From positions 1 through 33,011 of the forward strand of contig CAYQJU010000028.1 in assembly GCA_964417875.1 (NCBI GenBank): DNA of 33,011 bases. Reading direction: 5' to 3'. The notes under the pieces are model-generated. The model ran no database searches. It was not told the DNA's origin and saw only the letters and a program-made list of their open reading frames with translations. The translations under genes and the position numbers were made by a program. The stretch is from ZC4RG30 sp964417875 (GTDB taxonomy: Bacteria; Pseudomonadota; Gammaproteobacteria; Steroidobacterales; Steroidobacteraceae). Positions 23,919 through 31,508 of the stretch are shown here, one piece after another; within the stretch, counting starts at the first letter, position 1; every line of letters starts with the position of its first letter.

Positions 23919-24911
23919 ATGCGTCTTTTCGGACCCAAGGATGTCGACAAAACCGCCCTGCGCCGCGCGCGCATCGCGATCCTCGGCTATGGCAGCCAGG
24001 GCCGCGCCCATGCGCTCAACCTGAAGGACAGCGGTTTCGACGTGGTCGTTGGTGTCCGCAAGGGCGACAGCTTCAAGGCTGCGAAGAAGGACGGCCTCAC
24101 CGTGATGGCGCCGGTCGACGCGGTGGCCGATGCGACGCTGATCGCCGTGCTGGTGCCCGACACCACGCAGAAGGCGCTGTACGCCGAGATCAAGAATGCG
24201 ATCCCGCAGGGCGCAACGCTGCTGTTCGCACATGGCTTCAACATCCACTTCGGCCAGATCAAGCCGCGCAAGGATCTCGACGTGGTGCTGATCGCGCCGA
24301 AGGGCCCGGGCGGACTGGTGCGTCGCCAGTACCAGCAGGGTCGTGGCGTGCCGGCGCTGATCGCCGTGGCGCAGGATGCCTCGAAGAAGGCCCACTCCAA
24401 GGCGCTGGCCTATGCCCACGGCATCGGCAGCACCCGCGGTGGCGTGCTGCAGACCACCTTTGCCGAGGAGACCGAGACCGACCTGTTCGGCGAGCAGGTG
24501 GTGCTGTGCGGCGGCACTTCAGACCTGATCCTCAAGGGCTTCGAGACGCTGGTGGAAGCCGGCTACCAGCCCGAGGTGGCCTACTACGAAGTGCTGCACG
24601 AGCTGAAGCTGATCGTCGACCTGCTGCATGAAGGCGGTCTTGCCAAGATGCACAAGTACATCAGCACCACCGCCAAGTGGGGCGACATGACGCGCGGACC
24701 GCGCATCGTGAACCGCGCCACGAAGAAGGAAATGAAGAAGGTGCTGGGCGAGATCCAGTCGGGCAAGTTCGCCCGCCAGTGGATCGCCGAGAACAAGTCG
24801 GGCCTGAAGAAGTACAACAAGCTGATGAAGGCCGACCTCAACCACAAGATCGAGAAGGTCGGGGCGAAGCTGCGCGATCGCATGCCCTGGCTGAACGAAG
24901 AGCGCGCTTAA
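23919..24911 (+). CDS. ilvC: Ketol-acid reductoisomerase (class I)
   Basis: IlvC converts acetolactate and acetohydroxybutyrate to the dihydroxy acids with NADPH and Mg2+. At 330 residues it is the short class I form. The Rossmann motif is G-Y-G-S-Q-G-R-A-H-A-L-N-L, and the NADPH loop R-K-G-D-S-F-K-A-A has the phosphate-binding Arg and Ser. Metal ligands are in E-T-D-L-F-G-E-Q and Y-Y-E-V-L-H-E-L-K-L-I-V-D-L, and a catalytic Ser is in I-S-T-T-A. The usual S-x-T-A-E-Y-G-D motif reads S-T-T-A-K-W-G-D here, a local deviation. CGGAG lies six bases before ATG 23919. First gene of the ilvC-ilvE-leuC-leuD-leuB series. Confidence 0.97.
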   Translation: MRLFGPKDVDKTALRRARIAILGYGSQGRAHALNLKDSGFDVVVGVRKGDSFKAAKKDGLTVMAPVDAVADATLIAVLVPDTTQKALYAEIKNAIPQGATLLFAHGFNIHFGQIKPRKDLDVVLIAPKGPGGLVRRQYQQGRGVPALIAVAQDASKKAHSKALAYAHGIGSTRGGVLQTTFAEETETDLFGEQVVLCGGTSDLILKGFETLVEAGYQPEVAYYEVLHELKLIVDLLHEGGLAKMHKYISTTAKWGDMTRGPRIVNRATKKEMKKVLGEIQSGKFARQWIAENKSGLKKYNKLMKADLNHKIEKVGAKLRDRMPWLNEERA

Positions 24912-24931
24912 GACGCGCACAGGAATCCGCC

Positions 24932-25891
24932 ATGCCCATACCCGCAACGCAATACATCTGGTTCAACGGCAAGCTCGTTCCCTGGGAAAAGGCGACGGTG
25001 CACGTGCTGTCGCATGCCCTGCACTACGGCTCGTCGGTGTTCGAGGGTGTACGCGCGTATGCGTCGGAAAAGGGCGTGGCGGTGTTCCGTCTCGCCGAGC
25101 ACACGCGACGGCTGTTCGACTCGGCGAAGATCTATCGCATCACCATTCCCTTCACGCCCGAGCAGATCAACGCGGCGTGCCGCGAGGTGATCGCGGTCAA
25201 CGGGCTGAAAAATGGTGCCTACCTGCGTCCGGTGGCCTTCCGCGGCTATGGCGAGATCGGCGTGGCGCCGAAGAATGAGCCGCCGGTCGAGGTTGCCGTG
25301 GCCGCCTGGGAATGGGGCAAGTACCTGGGCGCCGATTCCGAGGCCAATGGCGTGGACGTGTGCGTGTCCTCGTGGCAGCGCGTCGCGCCGAATACCATCC
25401 CTGCCATGGCCAAGGCGGCGGGCAATTATCTTTCCAGCCAGCTGATCAGCCTCGAGGCCAAGCGTCTGGGCTTTGCCGAGGGCATCGGCCTGTCTCCCGA
25501 TGGCCTGGTCAGCGAGGGCGCGGGCGAGAACCTGTTCCTGATCCGCGATGGCGTCATCCACACGCCGGGCCTGGCGCATTCGGCGCTGGGCGGCATCACG
25601 CGCGACTCGGTCATCCGCCTGGCGCGCGACCTGGGTCTTGAAGTGCGCGAGACCTCCATTCCGCGCGAGCTGCTCTACCTTGCCGACGAGCTGTTCTTCA
25701 CCGGTACCGCCGCGGAGATCACGCCGGTGCGCTCGGTGGACCGCATCACCATCGGTGCCGGCCGCCGCGGCCCGATCACCGAGAAGCTGCAGCAGGGCTT
25801 CTTTGCAATCCTGACCGGCAACGCGCCGGACCGCTATGGATGGCTGGACCCGGTCGACATGTCGGCCGCACCGCGCGCCGCCAACGCCTAG
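24932..25891 (+). CDS. ilvE: Branched-chain amino acid aminotransferase
   Basis: IlvE transfers the amino group from glutamate to the 2-oxo acids of valine, isoleucine and leucine. It is a fold-type IV PLP enzyme. The 319-residue product shows W-F-N-G-K-L-V-P-W, H-Y-G-S-S-V-F-E-G-V-R-A-Y, the PLP-lysine region P-A-M-A-K-A-A-G-N-Y-L-S-S-Q, E-G-A-G-E-N-L-F-L-I and F-F-T-G-T-A-A-E-I-T-P-V. AGGA lies about eight bases before ATG 24932, and ilvC ends 20 nt upstream. Its place between ilvC and leuC takes the position where other gammaproteobacteria have acetohydroxyacid synthase genes and leuA. Confidence 0.97.
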   Translation: MPIPATQYIWFNGKLVPWEKATVHVLSHALHYGSSVFEGVRAYASEKGVAVFRLAEHTRRLFDSAKIYRITIPFTPEQINAACREVIAVNGLKNGAYLRPVAFRGYGEIGVAPKNEPPVEVAVAAWEWGKYLGADSEANGVDVCVSSWQRVAPNTIPAMAKAAGNYLSSQLISLEAKRLGFAEGIGLSPDGLVSEGAGENLFLIRDGVIHTPGLAHSALGGITRDSVIRLARDLGLEVRETSIPRELLYLADELFFTGTAAEITPVRSVDRITIGAGRRGPITEKLQQGFFAILTGNAPDRYGWLDPVDMSAAPRAANA

Positions 25892-25902
25892 AGGTTTCAT
25901 CC

Positions 25903-27306
25903 ATGACGGCCCCGAAGACGCTCTTCCAGAAAGTCTGGGAGCGGCACGAAGTCGTACCGCAGACGCCGGACACGCCGGCGGTGCTGTACATCGACCTGCA
26001 CCTGATCCATGAAGTGACCTCGCCGCAGGCCTTCTCCGAGCTGCGCTCGCGCGGCCTGAAACTGCGCCGCACCGACCGCACGCTGGGCACGATGGATCAC
26101 TCCACGCCCACGCGCACCGAGCAGGTGTTCGGCGGCAAGCCCTTCACCATCGAATCGGCGGCGATGCAGGTGCAGAAGCTCGAGGCCAACTGCGCCGAGT
26201 TCGGCGTGGAGCTGCTGAACCTGCAGAGCGACCTGCGCGGCATCGTGCATGTGATCGGACCGGAACTGGGCGCAACCCAGCCGGGCAAGACCATTGTCTG
26301 TGGCGACAGCCACACCTCCACCCATGGCGCCTTTGGCGCGCTGGCCTTCGGCATCGGCACCACCGAGGTGGGCCATGTGATGGCCACGCAGTGCCTGCTG
26401 CAGTCGAGGGCGAAGACACTGGCGATCAATGTGACCGGACGGCTGCGTCCCGGCGTGACCGCGAAGGACCTGGTGCTGGCCATCATCGGAAAGATTGGCG
26501 TGGGCGGTGGCACCGGACACGTGATCGAGTTCCGTGGCGAAGCGATCCGCGCACTGAACATGGACGAGCGCATGACGGTGTGCAACATGTCCATCGAGGC
26601 CGGTGCGCGCGCGGGCATGATCGCGCCGGATGAAACCACCTTCGCTTACCTTGCGGGCCGTGCACGCGTGCCGCAGGGTGAGGCGTGGGAACGCGCCGTG
26701 GCCGACTGGCGCACGCTGGTCACCGACGAAGGCGCAGTGTTCGACCGCGAGGTCACACTCGATGCATCCGCCGTCGAACCGATGGTCACCTGGGGCACGC
26801 ACCCGGGCATGGTGGCCCCGGTCAGCGGCACCGTGCCGCAGTCCAGCGAAGATCCAGTGTTCGAGCGCGCGCTGGCCTACATGGGCTTTGGCGCCGGGCA
26901 GAAGCTGGCCGGTTCTCCGGTGAATGTGGTGTTCATCGGCAGCTGCACCAATTCACGCCTCACCGACCTGCGTGCCGCGGCCGATGTGCTGAAGGGCCGG
27001 CGCATTGCCGAGGGCGTGCAGATGCTGGTGGTGCCCGGTTCGCAGCAGGTTAAGAAGCAGGCCGAGGCCGAGGGGCTGCATCGCATATTCCTCGATGCCG
27101 GCGCCGAGTGGCGCGAGTCCGGCTGCTCGATGTGCCTGGGCATGAACGGCGATACCGTGGGCAAGGGCCAGTACTCGCTGTCGACCAGCAACCGCAACTT
27201 CGAGGGCCGCCAGGGCGTGGGTGCACGCACGCTGCTGGCCTCCCCGCTCACCGCCGCCGCTTCCGCATTGCGCGGCGCAATCACCGATCCCAGGGAGCTG
27301 ATCTGA
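25903..27306 (+). CDS. leuC: 3-isopropylmalate dehydratase large subunit
   Basis: LeuC, with LeuD, isomerises 2-isopropylmalate to 3-isopropylmalate in leucine synthesis using a [4Fe-4S] cluster. At 467 residues the length is typical. Clear motifs are M-D-H-S-T-P-T-R-T, C-G-D-S-H-T-S-T-H-G-A-F-G-A-L-A-F-G-I-G-T, and the cluster cysteines in I-G-S-C-T-N-S-R and S-G-C-S-M-C-L-G-M-N, followed by S-T-S-N-R-N-F-E-G-R-Q-G. It starts 11 nt after ilvE with a GAGG site, and shares one base with leuD (TGATG). Confidence 0.98.
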   Translation: MTAPKTLFQKVWERHEVVPQTPDTPAVLYIDLHLIHEVTSPQAFSELRSRGLKLRRTDRTLGTMDHSTPTRTEQVFGGKPFTIESAAMQVQKLEANCAEFGVELLNLQSDLRGIVHVIGPELGATQPGKTIVCGDSHTSTHGAFGALAFGIGTTEVGHVMATQCLLQSRAKTLAINVTGRLRPGVTAKDLVLAIIGKIGVGGGTGHVIEFRGEAIRALNMDERMTVCNMSIEAGARAGMIAPDETTFAYLAGRARVPQGEAWERAVADWRTLVTDEGAVFDREVTLDASAVEPMVTWGTHPGMVAPVSGTVPQSSEDPVFERALAYMGFGAGQKLAGSPVNVVFIGSCTNSRLTDLRAAADVLKGRRIAEGVQMLVVPGSQQVKKQAEAEGLHRIFLDAGAEWRESGCSMCLGMNGDTVGKGQYSLSTSNRNFEGRQGVGARTLLASPLTAAASALRGAITDPRELI

Positions 27307-27893
27307 TGGCCGGCTTCAGCAGCGTGACCTCGCGCACCGTGGTGCTGCCGGTCAACGACGTCGACACCGACCAGATCATCCCGGCGCGCTTCCTGCGCAC
27401 CACCTCGAAGGAAGGCCTGGGCAAGCAGCTGTTCGCCGACTGGCGCTACCTGCCCGATGGCAGTGCGAATCCCGAGTTCGTGCTGAATCGCCCCGAGGCG
27501 ACCGGCGCGCAGGTACTGGTGGCAGGCGACAACTTCGGCTGCGGTTCCTCGCGCGAGCACGCGCCGTGGGCGCTCACTGACTTCGGCATCCGCGCCGTGG
27601 TCTCCACCAGCTTCGCCGACATCTTCCGCTCCAATTCGCTGAAGAACGGGTTGGTGCCGGTGGTGGTCGATGCGGCCACACTGGCGTGGCTGAAGGCCAA
27701 TCCCGGCGCCGAGGTCACCGTCGACCTGGAAGCGCGCGCGCTGCGTCTGCCCGATGGCCGCAGCGTCGACTTCCCCATCGAGCCGTTCGCGCGCTACTGC
27801 CTGATGCAGGGCGTGGACCAGCTGGGTTACCTGCTGTCGCAGGATGCGGCCATCACGGCCTACGAGAAGCGTCGCGAGGCCGCCGGCTACTGA
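27306..27893 (+). CDS. leuD: 3-isopropylmalate dehydratase small subunit
   Basis: LeuD is the swivel-domain subunit that completes the LeuC active site. The 195-residue product shows L-P-V-N-D-V-D-T-D-Q-I-I-P-A-R-F-L, then D-N-F-G-C-G-S-S-R-E-H-A-P-W-A-L with substrate-binding Ser and Arg, and S-F-A-D-I-F-R-S-N-S-L-K-N-G-L. The start overlaps the leuC stop by one base. Confidence 0.98.
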   Translation: MAGFSSVTSRTVVLPVNDVDTDQIIPARFLRTTSKEGLGKQLFADWRYLPDGSANPEFVLNRPEATGAQVLVAGDNFGCGSSREHAPWALTDFGIRAVVSTSFADIFRSNSLKNGLVPVVVDAATLAWLKANPGAEVTVDLEARALRLPDGRSVDFPIEPFARYCLMQGVDQLGYLLSQDAAITAYEKRREAAGY

Positions 27894-27900
27894 CATTCCC

Positions 27901-27919
27901 GGCGGGCGCCCCGCCCGCC
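27901..27919 (+). other. GC-rich hairpin between leuD and leuB
   Basis: A perfect 8-bp stem (GGCGGGCG, loop CCC, CGCCCGCC) lies 8 nt after the leuD stop, within the 49-nt gap before leuB. There is no T-run. It may stabilise the upstream transcript or attenuate leuB. Confidence 0.4.
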
Positions 27920-27942
27920 CCTTCCATTCCTGGAGCGAAGCG

Positions 27943-29007
27943 ATGAAGGCAAGCATCACGGTACTGGCCGGCGACGGCATCGGTCCGGAAGTCACGCGCG
28001 AGGGTGTGCGCGCGCTGGAGAAGGTGGCGGCGCTGTTCGGCCACGAGTTCCTGTTCGATGCGCGTGATTTCGGCGGCATCGCCATCGACCAGCATGGTGA
28101 TCCGCTGCCGGCGGACACGCTGGCCAGCTGCCTGGCGGCCGATGCCATCCTGCTGGGGGCCATCGGCGGGCCGAAGTGGTCCGCGCCGGATGCGAAGCTG
28201 CGCCCGGAGGCGGGCCTGCTGCGGCTGCGCCGCGAGCTGGGCGTGTATGCCAACCTGCGTCCGGTGGCCGTGCATCCTGCACTGGCCGATTCCACCACGC
28301 TGAAGGCCGAGGTGGTGCGCGGCGTGGACCTCGTGTTCGTGCGCGAGCTGACCGGCGGCATCTATTTCGGTGCCAAGACACGAAGCGCCACGGAAGCCAG
28401 CGACCTGTGCAGCTATTCGGCTGCCGAGATCGAGCGCGTCACGCGCGTGGCCGGCCGCCTGGCGCAGGCGCGCCGCGGCAAGCTCACCTCGATCGACAAG
28501 TCGAATGTGCTGGACACCTCGCGGCTGTGGCGCGAGGTGGTGACGCGCGTGATGCGGGCGGAGTTTCCCGATGTGGCTGTGGAGCACATCCTGGTCGATG
28601 CGGCCGCGATGCACCTGATCCGGCGGCCCGCCGACTTCGACGTGATCGTCACCGAGAACATGTTCGGCGACATCCTCACCGATGAGGCCTCGATGCTGGC
28701 CGGATCACTGGGACTGTCGCCTTCGGCGTCGCTGGGCGATGGCCAGCGCGGACTGTATGAGCCCATCCATGGCTCCGCGCCCGACATTGCCGGCAAGGGC
28801 ATCGCGAATCCGGTGGGCACCATCCTCAGCGCGGCGCTGCTGCTGCGGCATTCGCTCGGGCTGGAAGCCGAGGCGCGCGCGATCGAGAAGGCGGTGTCCG
28901 ATGCGCTGTCGCAGGGACTGCGCACGGCGGATATCGCGGCGGGTGGCAAGGCGGCGGGCACGGACGAGACGGGCGCCTCCATCGTCGCGTTGATCAAGAA
29001 AAACTGA
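27943..29007 (+). CDS. leuB: 3-isopropylmalate dehydrogenase
   Basis: LeuB oxidises and decarboxylates 3-isopropylmalate with NAD+, the last step before IlvE in leucine synthesis. The 354-residue product has G-D-G-I-G-P-E-V-T, A-I-G-G-P-K-W, R-E-L-T-G-G-I-Y-F-G, D-K-S-N-V-L-D-T-S with the catalytic Lys, the Mg2+-binding N-M-F-G-D-I-L-T-D-E-A-S, and E-P-I-H-G-S-A-P-D-I-A-G-K-G-I-A-N-P. GGAG lies about eight bases before ATG 27943. It closes the operon; the asd-type gene that often follows is absent and a mobile-element remnant comes instead. Confidence 0.98.
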   Translation: MKASITVLAGDGIGPEVTREGVRALEKVAALFGHEFLFDARDFGGIAIDQHGDPLPADTLASCLAADAILLGAIGGPKWSAPDAKLRPEAGLLRLRRELGVYANLRPVAVHPALADSTTLKAEVVRGVDLVFVRELTGGIYFGAKTRSATEASDLCSYSAAEIERVTRVAGRLAQARRGKLTSIDKSNVLDTSRLWREVVTRVMRAEFPDVAVEHILVDAAAMHLIRRPADFDVIVTENMFGDILTDEASMLAGSLGLSPSASLGDGQRGLYEPIHGSAPDIAGKGIANPVGTILSAALLLRHSLGLEAEARAIEKAVSDALSQGLRTADIAAGGKAAGTDETGASIVALIKKN

Positions 29008-29017
29008 TCTGATCCGT

Positions 29018-29057
29018 CAGTCTGTGTCCTGTGCAACGCGAGTGACAGGCGTGACTG
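29018..29057 (+). terminator. Possible weak terminator after leuB
   Basis: Eleven bases after the leuB stop, CAGTC (29018-29022) can pair with GACTG (29053-29057), and inside it CCTGT (29028-29032) with ACAGG (29045-29049). The stem is interrupted and no T-run follows, so support is modest. Confidence 0.25.
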
Positions 29058-29165
29058 AGGCGCGGATCTGCGTCTGCAGAAGGCCATGAAATTTTCTGTA
29101 GGCATCCGACGGGTCTGCTGGATGAATTACCCCTCGCAGTCGCCGTTCCTTTCAGCCCGATCGTC

Positions 29166-29442
29166 TCAGTGTTGGGCGGATTGCTGGCGGCGCGAAGCAC
29201 TTGTCGCTTGGCAGAGCACTCTGCCAAGCTCCCACGGGGGTCTTTCAGCAGTTCCTCGATGATTGTGTCGCAGCGCCAGCCAGATCAGGTTGGTGGCGGC
29301 CTGATCGGAGGGGAAGTGCCCCTTGTTGCGCACCGAGGTGTTCAGTCTCTCGATGGCGTTGGTGGTGTAGGTGATCTTTGATCTCTGCCGGAAAGGCCAA
29401 AGAAAAAGGGGTCGTCAATTCGAGAATTGGCCAACTGCGCAC
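29166..29442 (-). pseudogene. IS256-family transposase remnant (C-terminal part, frameshifted)
   Basis: One minus-strand frame gives P-F-S-L-A-F-P-A-E-I-K up to about 29377. The adjacent frame, from 29375, continues as I-T-Y-T-T-N-A-I-E-R-L-N, then V-R-N-K-G-H-F-P-S-D-Q-A-A and L-I-W-L-A-L-R, reaching a stop at 29166. Together these match the conserved end of IS256/Mutator transposases (F.FP.EIR.VIYTTNAIE.LN ... FP.(D/E)QA). The frame changes between EIK and ITYTTN, the N-terminal two thirds and the DDE core are missing, and no inverted-repeat pair bounding it was identified. It is a dead fragment at the edge of the composition change. The stretches 29058-29165 and 29443-29539 around it hold nothing I recognise. 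Confidence 0.75.
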
Positions 29443-29539
29443 GGAGGGCTAGCTCTTGCCCTGACGACCCATAGCAAAGGCGCAGCGCGTTCGAGTCGCA
29501 CCACGACCCGCCTTACCTATCTCTAGCAAGAAGATGGCA

Positions 29540-29821
29540 TTATCCCCACGGACAGATCGAATTGTCAGGATAGCCGCATCTGACAGCCCACGGATTGTTC
29601 GGAGGGAAAATCAGCTCGCATGCCCATCCTCCAATTGGCTGATTCATGTCACACCATTCACCACCTCCGATAACCATTCCGAAGTTGAAATCGGGGTGGC
29701 ACATTGCACACGCGGCATCGACCTCTTGGGGGACCTCGCGCGCAACAGCTACAGCCGCAATGACCAAAACGGCTGCCGAGGAGATTTGTTTCAAACCTAT
29801 AACAGCTCTATGCGTCTTCAT
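29540..29821 (-). CDS. Small exported six-cysteine protein, unknown function
   Basis: This 93-residue protein has a basic N-terminus (MKTHRAVIGLK), a hydrophobic stretch at about 13-27 and a likely signal-peptidase site after A-V-A (about residue 27). The mature part of about 66 residues has six Cys: C-A-M-C-H-P near the start, then single Cys in E-W-C-D, W-A-C-E, V-R-C-G and S-I-C-P just before the end. It is rich in Gly, Pro, Asn and Trp. Six Cys suggest up to three disulfides in a small exported peptide or subunit. One C-x-x-C-H could bind haem, but a 66-residue mature protein with four further Cys does not look like a cytochrome. GGAG lies about 10 nt before ATG 29821. It lies 258 nt downstream of the C-R-x3-C pair. 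I do not recognise the family. Confidence 0.65.
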   Translation of the reverse strand: MKTHRAVIGLKQISSAAVLVIAAVAVAREVPQEVDAACAMCHPDFNFGMVIGGGEWCDMNQPIGGWACELIFPPNNPWAVRCGYPDNSICPWG

Positions 29822-30079
29822 TGTTGATTATCTCCATGCTCTGAACTCAAACGACCTCAAGAGCGCGCGGAGCGCATGACTTTTCACAATGTCACCATCA
29901 ATACCACCCCCTTTCCTGTCATTTCCAAGCAGACTCGAATCCCGCGCCTTAGAAGCCGCCTCTCATTTGCGATGCTTTTGGAGGGGTCGTATGACAAAGC
30001 ATCGGCAACAGCAAGATAGGCTGCCAATCGACTAAGGACCTCCCTGCGATGAATTGCGACATTCTTCGGTGGTCAATTA

Positions 30080-30805
30080 TCACTGGAGAGAGGGCGACTC
30101 ATCGACTTTCCGTCTTAAGAAGACGAACGTCTGCTCCGAGCCATGAATTACCCTCACTTCGCCAAAGCCGAACTGATTCGGGTCGTTCGCAAATTCCCCA
30201 TCAGATGTGATTTCCATACCGCCCCAACTCATAATAGCCTTGAGAAATCCAGCGCTACCCCCACCCTGACCAGGTGGTGGATTTGGAGTTTCAGAAATCT
30301 GAACTATGCACATAGCTCGCCGGCATTCAATCGGCCACAGAATCGAGCCAGCCATCGTCGGATCAGCCTGAAGAATCCTTTGACCCTCCGCCGCCAGCGG
30401 CAAACTCGTATGTGCATCTTCTGGAGAGGACATCATTTCCTCATATAGCGCTACGAGCCTCTTGGCTGATTGCCAACGCCCTGGCGAATTTGAGTTATAG
30501 GTCGCGGTTAGAAAATCGGCCAGAGGGCTGCCTTCCCTCACAAGTTCAATTGCACGGTCGTACTCAGCCTGCCTGAATTCGGCGCTCAGAGACAAATCCG
30601 ACTGGGTCTCGTCGAATGTTTCCGCCACTTCCAGAGCTGGCACAGCATTACCCTGTAATGCGTCTAGTGGCGTGAAGGCTCCCGCCACGACCTCCTGGAC
30701 CAAGGGCTCGCTCGAGGCTCGGAGCCGAATCCAAGAAAGTCCGGTGACAATCGCCAATACCACTAGAATAACAGCAAGAGTTCTGATCAATGGTATTGAA
30801 CGCAT
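30080..30805 (-). CDS. Single-pass membrane protein with C-R-x3-C motif, unknown function (second of pair)
   Basis: This 241-residue product has a short cytoplasmic N-terminus, one hydrophobic helix at about 9-25, and a periplasmic domain. Near residues 161-166 it has I-E-C-R-R-A-M-C-I-V-Q-I, which aligns with a matching motif in the upstream neighbour; the two Cys are placed to form a disulfide. Helical segments precede the motif (E-Y-D-R-A-I-E-L-V-R), and a G-Q-G-G-G-S loop follows. ATG 30805 is chosen because GGAG lies eight bases upstream, next to the previous stop; ATG 30832 lacks this. The previous gene ends at 30807. Function unknown; co-transcription with the S26 peptidase and redox protein suggests a role in the same export or maturation pathway. 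Confidence 0.7.
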   Translation of the reverse strand: MRSIPLIRTLAVILVVLAIVTGLSWIRLRASSEPLVQEVVAGAFTPLDALQGNAVPALEVAETFDETQSDLSLSAEFRQAEYDRAIELVREGSPLADFLTATYNSNSPGRWQSAKRLVALYEEMMSSPEDAHTSLPLAAEGQRILQADPTMAGSILWPIECRRAMCIVQISETPNPPPGQGGGSAGFLKAIMSWGGMEITSDGEFANDPNQFGFGEVRVIHGSEQTFVFLRRKVDESPSLQ

Positions 30806-30806
30806 A

Positions 30807-31508
30807 CTAATGACTCCGTAGCGAGAGAACATCCTCGCCAGGAACCCAGTAGATCACGGAGAAGCTGCCTTTCCACTTGGGAAAGACCGACTGGGACACC
30901 CGAACCATGCCTTGAGCGCTAAGCTCCTGATCTACAGTTTCGATGATCTCGCGTACGGAAACCGTCGGCATTGTGTTATCTGATTGGCGTTTTGCAATTT
31001 GCATCTCGCAGATATTCTCGCGACATGTGGCCAGAGAAATCACAGTCTGATCGAGAATCCGCGATTCCATTGCAATATTCATTGAATGCTCAAGTTCACG
31101 GCTTCGGCTAGTTGCATGACCACGCTCCAGTCGCTTCCTGAGCTCCAAGGCGTAATCGATTCCTGGGCTGGTCGCTTCAGATCCAAAGACTTCCTTCATC
31201 TCTGGAAGAGACTCTGGGAATGTCCGAGTGTCAGGCTCTAAGCCATCGCTTTTCAAATCCTGCCAAGACTTAGACACAGCATTCGTTGGCGGCTCGACCT
31301 CACTGCTGGCACTGGTTTCCTCTACATTTAATTTTGGAACGGCCTCTTCGGAACTCGCTCCATCCCGACTGATCGAAGTTGTTGATTTATCGCCATCCAG
31401 GCCGCCGTCAATTCTCAGCAGCGTCCAAACTCCGAATCCTCCAATGAGAATGACAACGATTGTGATCGAGCTTCGCCTCGCTCGAAGCGAGTCGCGCCTT
31501 GTTAACAT
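30807..31508 (-). CDS. Single-pass membrane protein with C-R-x3-C motif, unknown function (first of pair)
   Basis: This 233-residue product has a basic N-terminus (MLTRRDSLRARRSS), one transmembrane helix at about 15-31, a low-complexity Ser/Glu-rich linker to about residue 80, and a periplasmic domain. Near residues 162-167 it has A-T-C-R-E-N-I-C-E-M-Q-I, with C-R-x3-C-x2-Q-I in common with the next gene, so the two domains are probably related though otherwise diverged. The start ATG 31508 overlaps the peptidase stop by 7 nt, indicating coupling. I do not recognise the family beyond the general C-R-x3/4-C periplasmic motif found in several proteobacterial hypothetical proteins. Confidence 0.7.
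   Translation of the reverse strand: MLTRRDSLRARRSSITIVVILIGGFGVWTLLRIDGGLDGDKSTTSISRDGASSEEAVPKLNVEETSASSEVEPPTNAVSKSWQDLKSDGLEPDTRTFPESLPEMKEVFGSEATSPGIDYALELRKRLERGHATSRSRELEHSMNIAMESRILDQTVISLATCRENICEMQIAKRQSDNTMPTVSVREIIETVDQELSAQGMVRVSQSVFPKWKGSFSVIYWVPGEDVLSLRSH

Noticed and set aside
29221..29265. A frame reading I-I-E-E-L-L-K-D-P-R-G-S-L-A-E resembling the N-terminus of IS256 transposases.
   Set aside because: The match is short, lies after the C-terminal homology in the same orientation, and is more likely chance in a shifted frame.
29416..29429. Inverted repeat CAATTC-GA-GAATTG as an element terminal repeat.
   Set aside because: Only 6-bp arms and no matching copy at the other side of the transposase remnant.
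29540..29821. The six-Cys protein as a c-type cytochrome because of C-A-M-C-H.
   Set aside because: A single motif in a very short protein with four other Cys, no clear distal Met context and no cytochrome-maturation neighbours; disulfides explain the Cys content better.
29884..30027. A 47-codon minus-strand frame starting at TTG in the gap between the second C-R-x3-C gene and the six-Cys gene, with AGGGAGG 11-12 nt upstream.
   Set aside because: The residue pattern is plausible (AAYLAVADALSYDPSKS) but the start is TTG, spacing is poor and there is no homology I recognise. It is not supported well enough to list, though it could be a small gene of the cassette.
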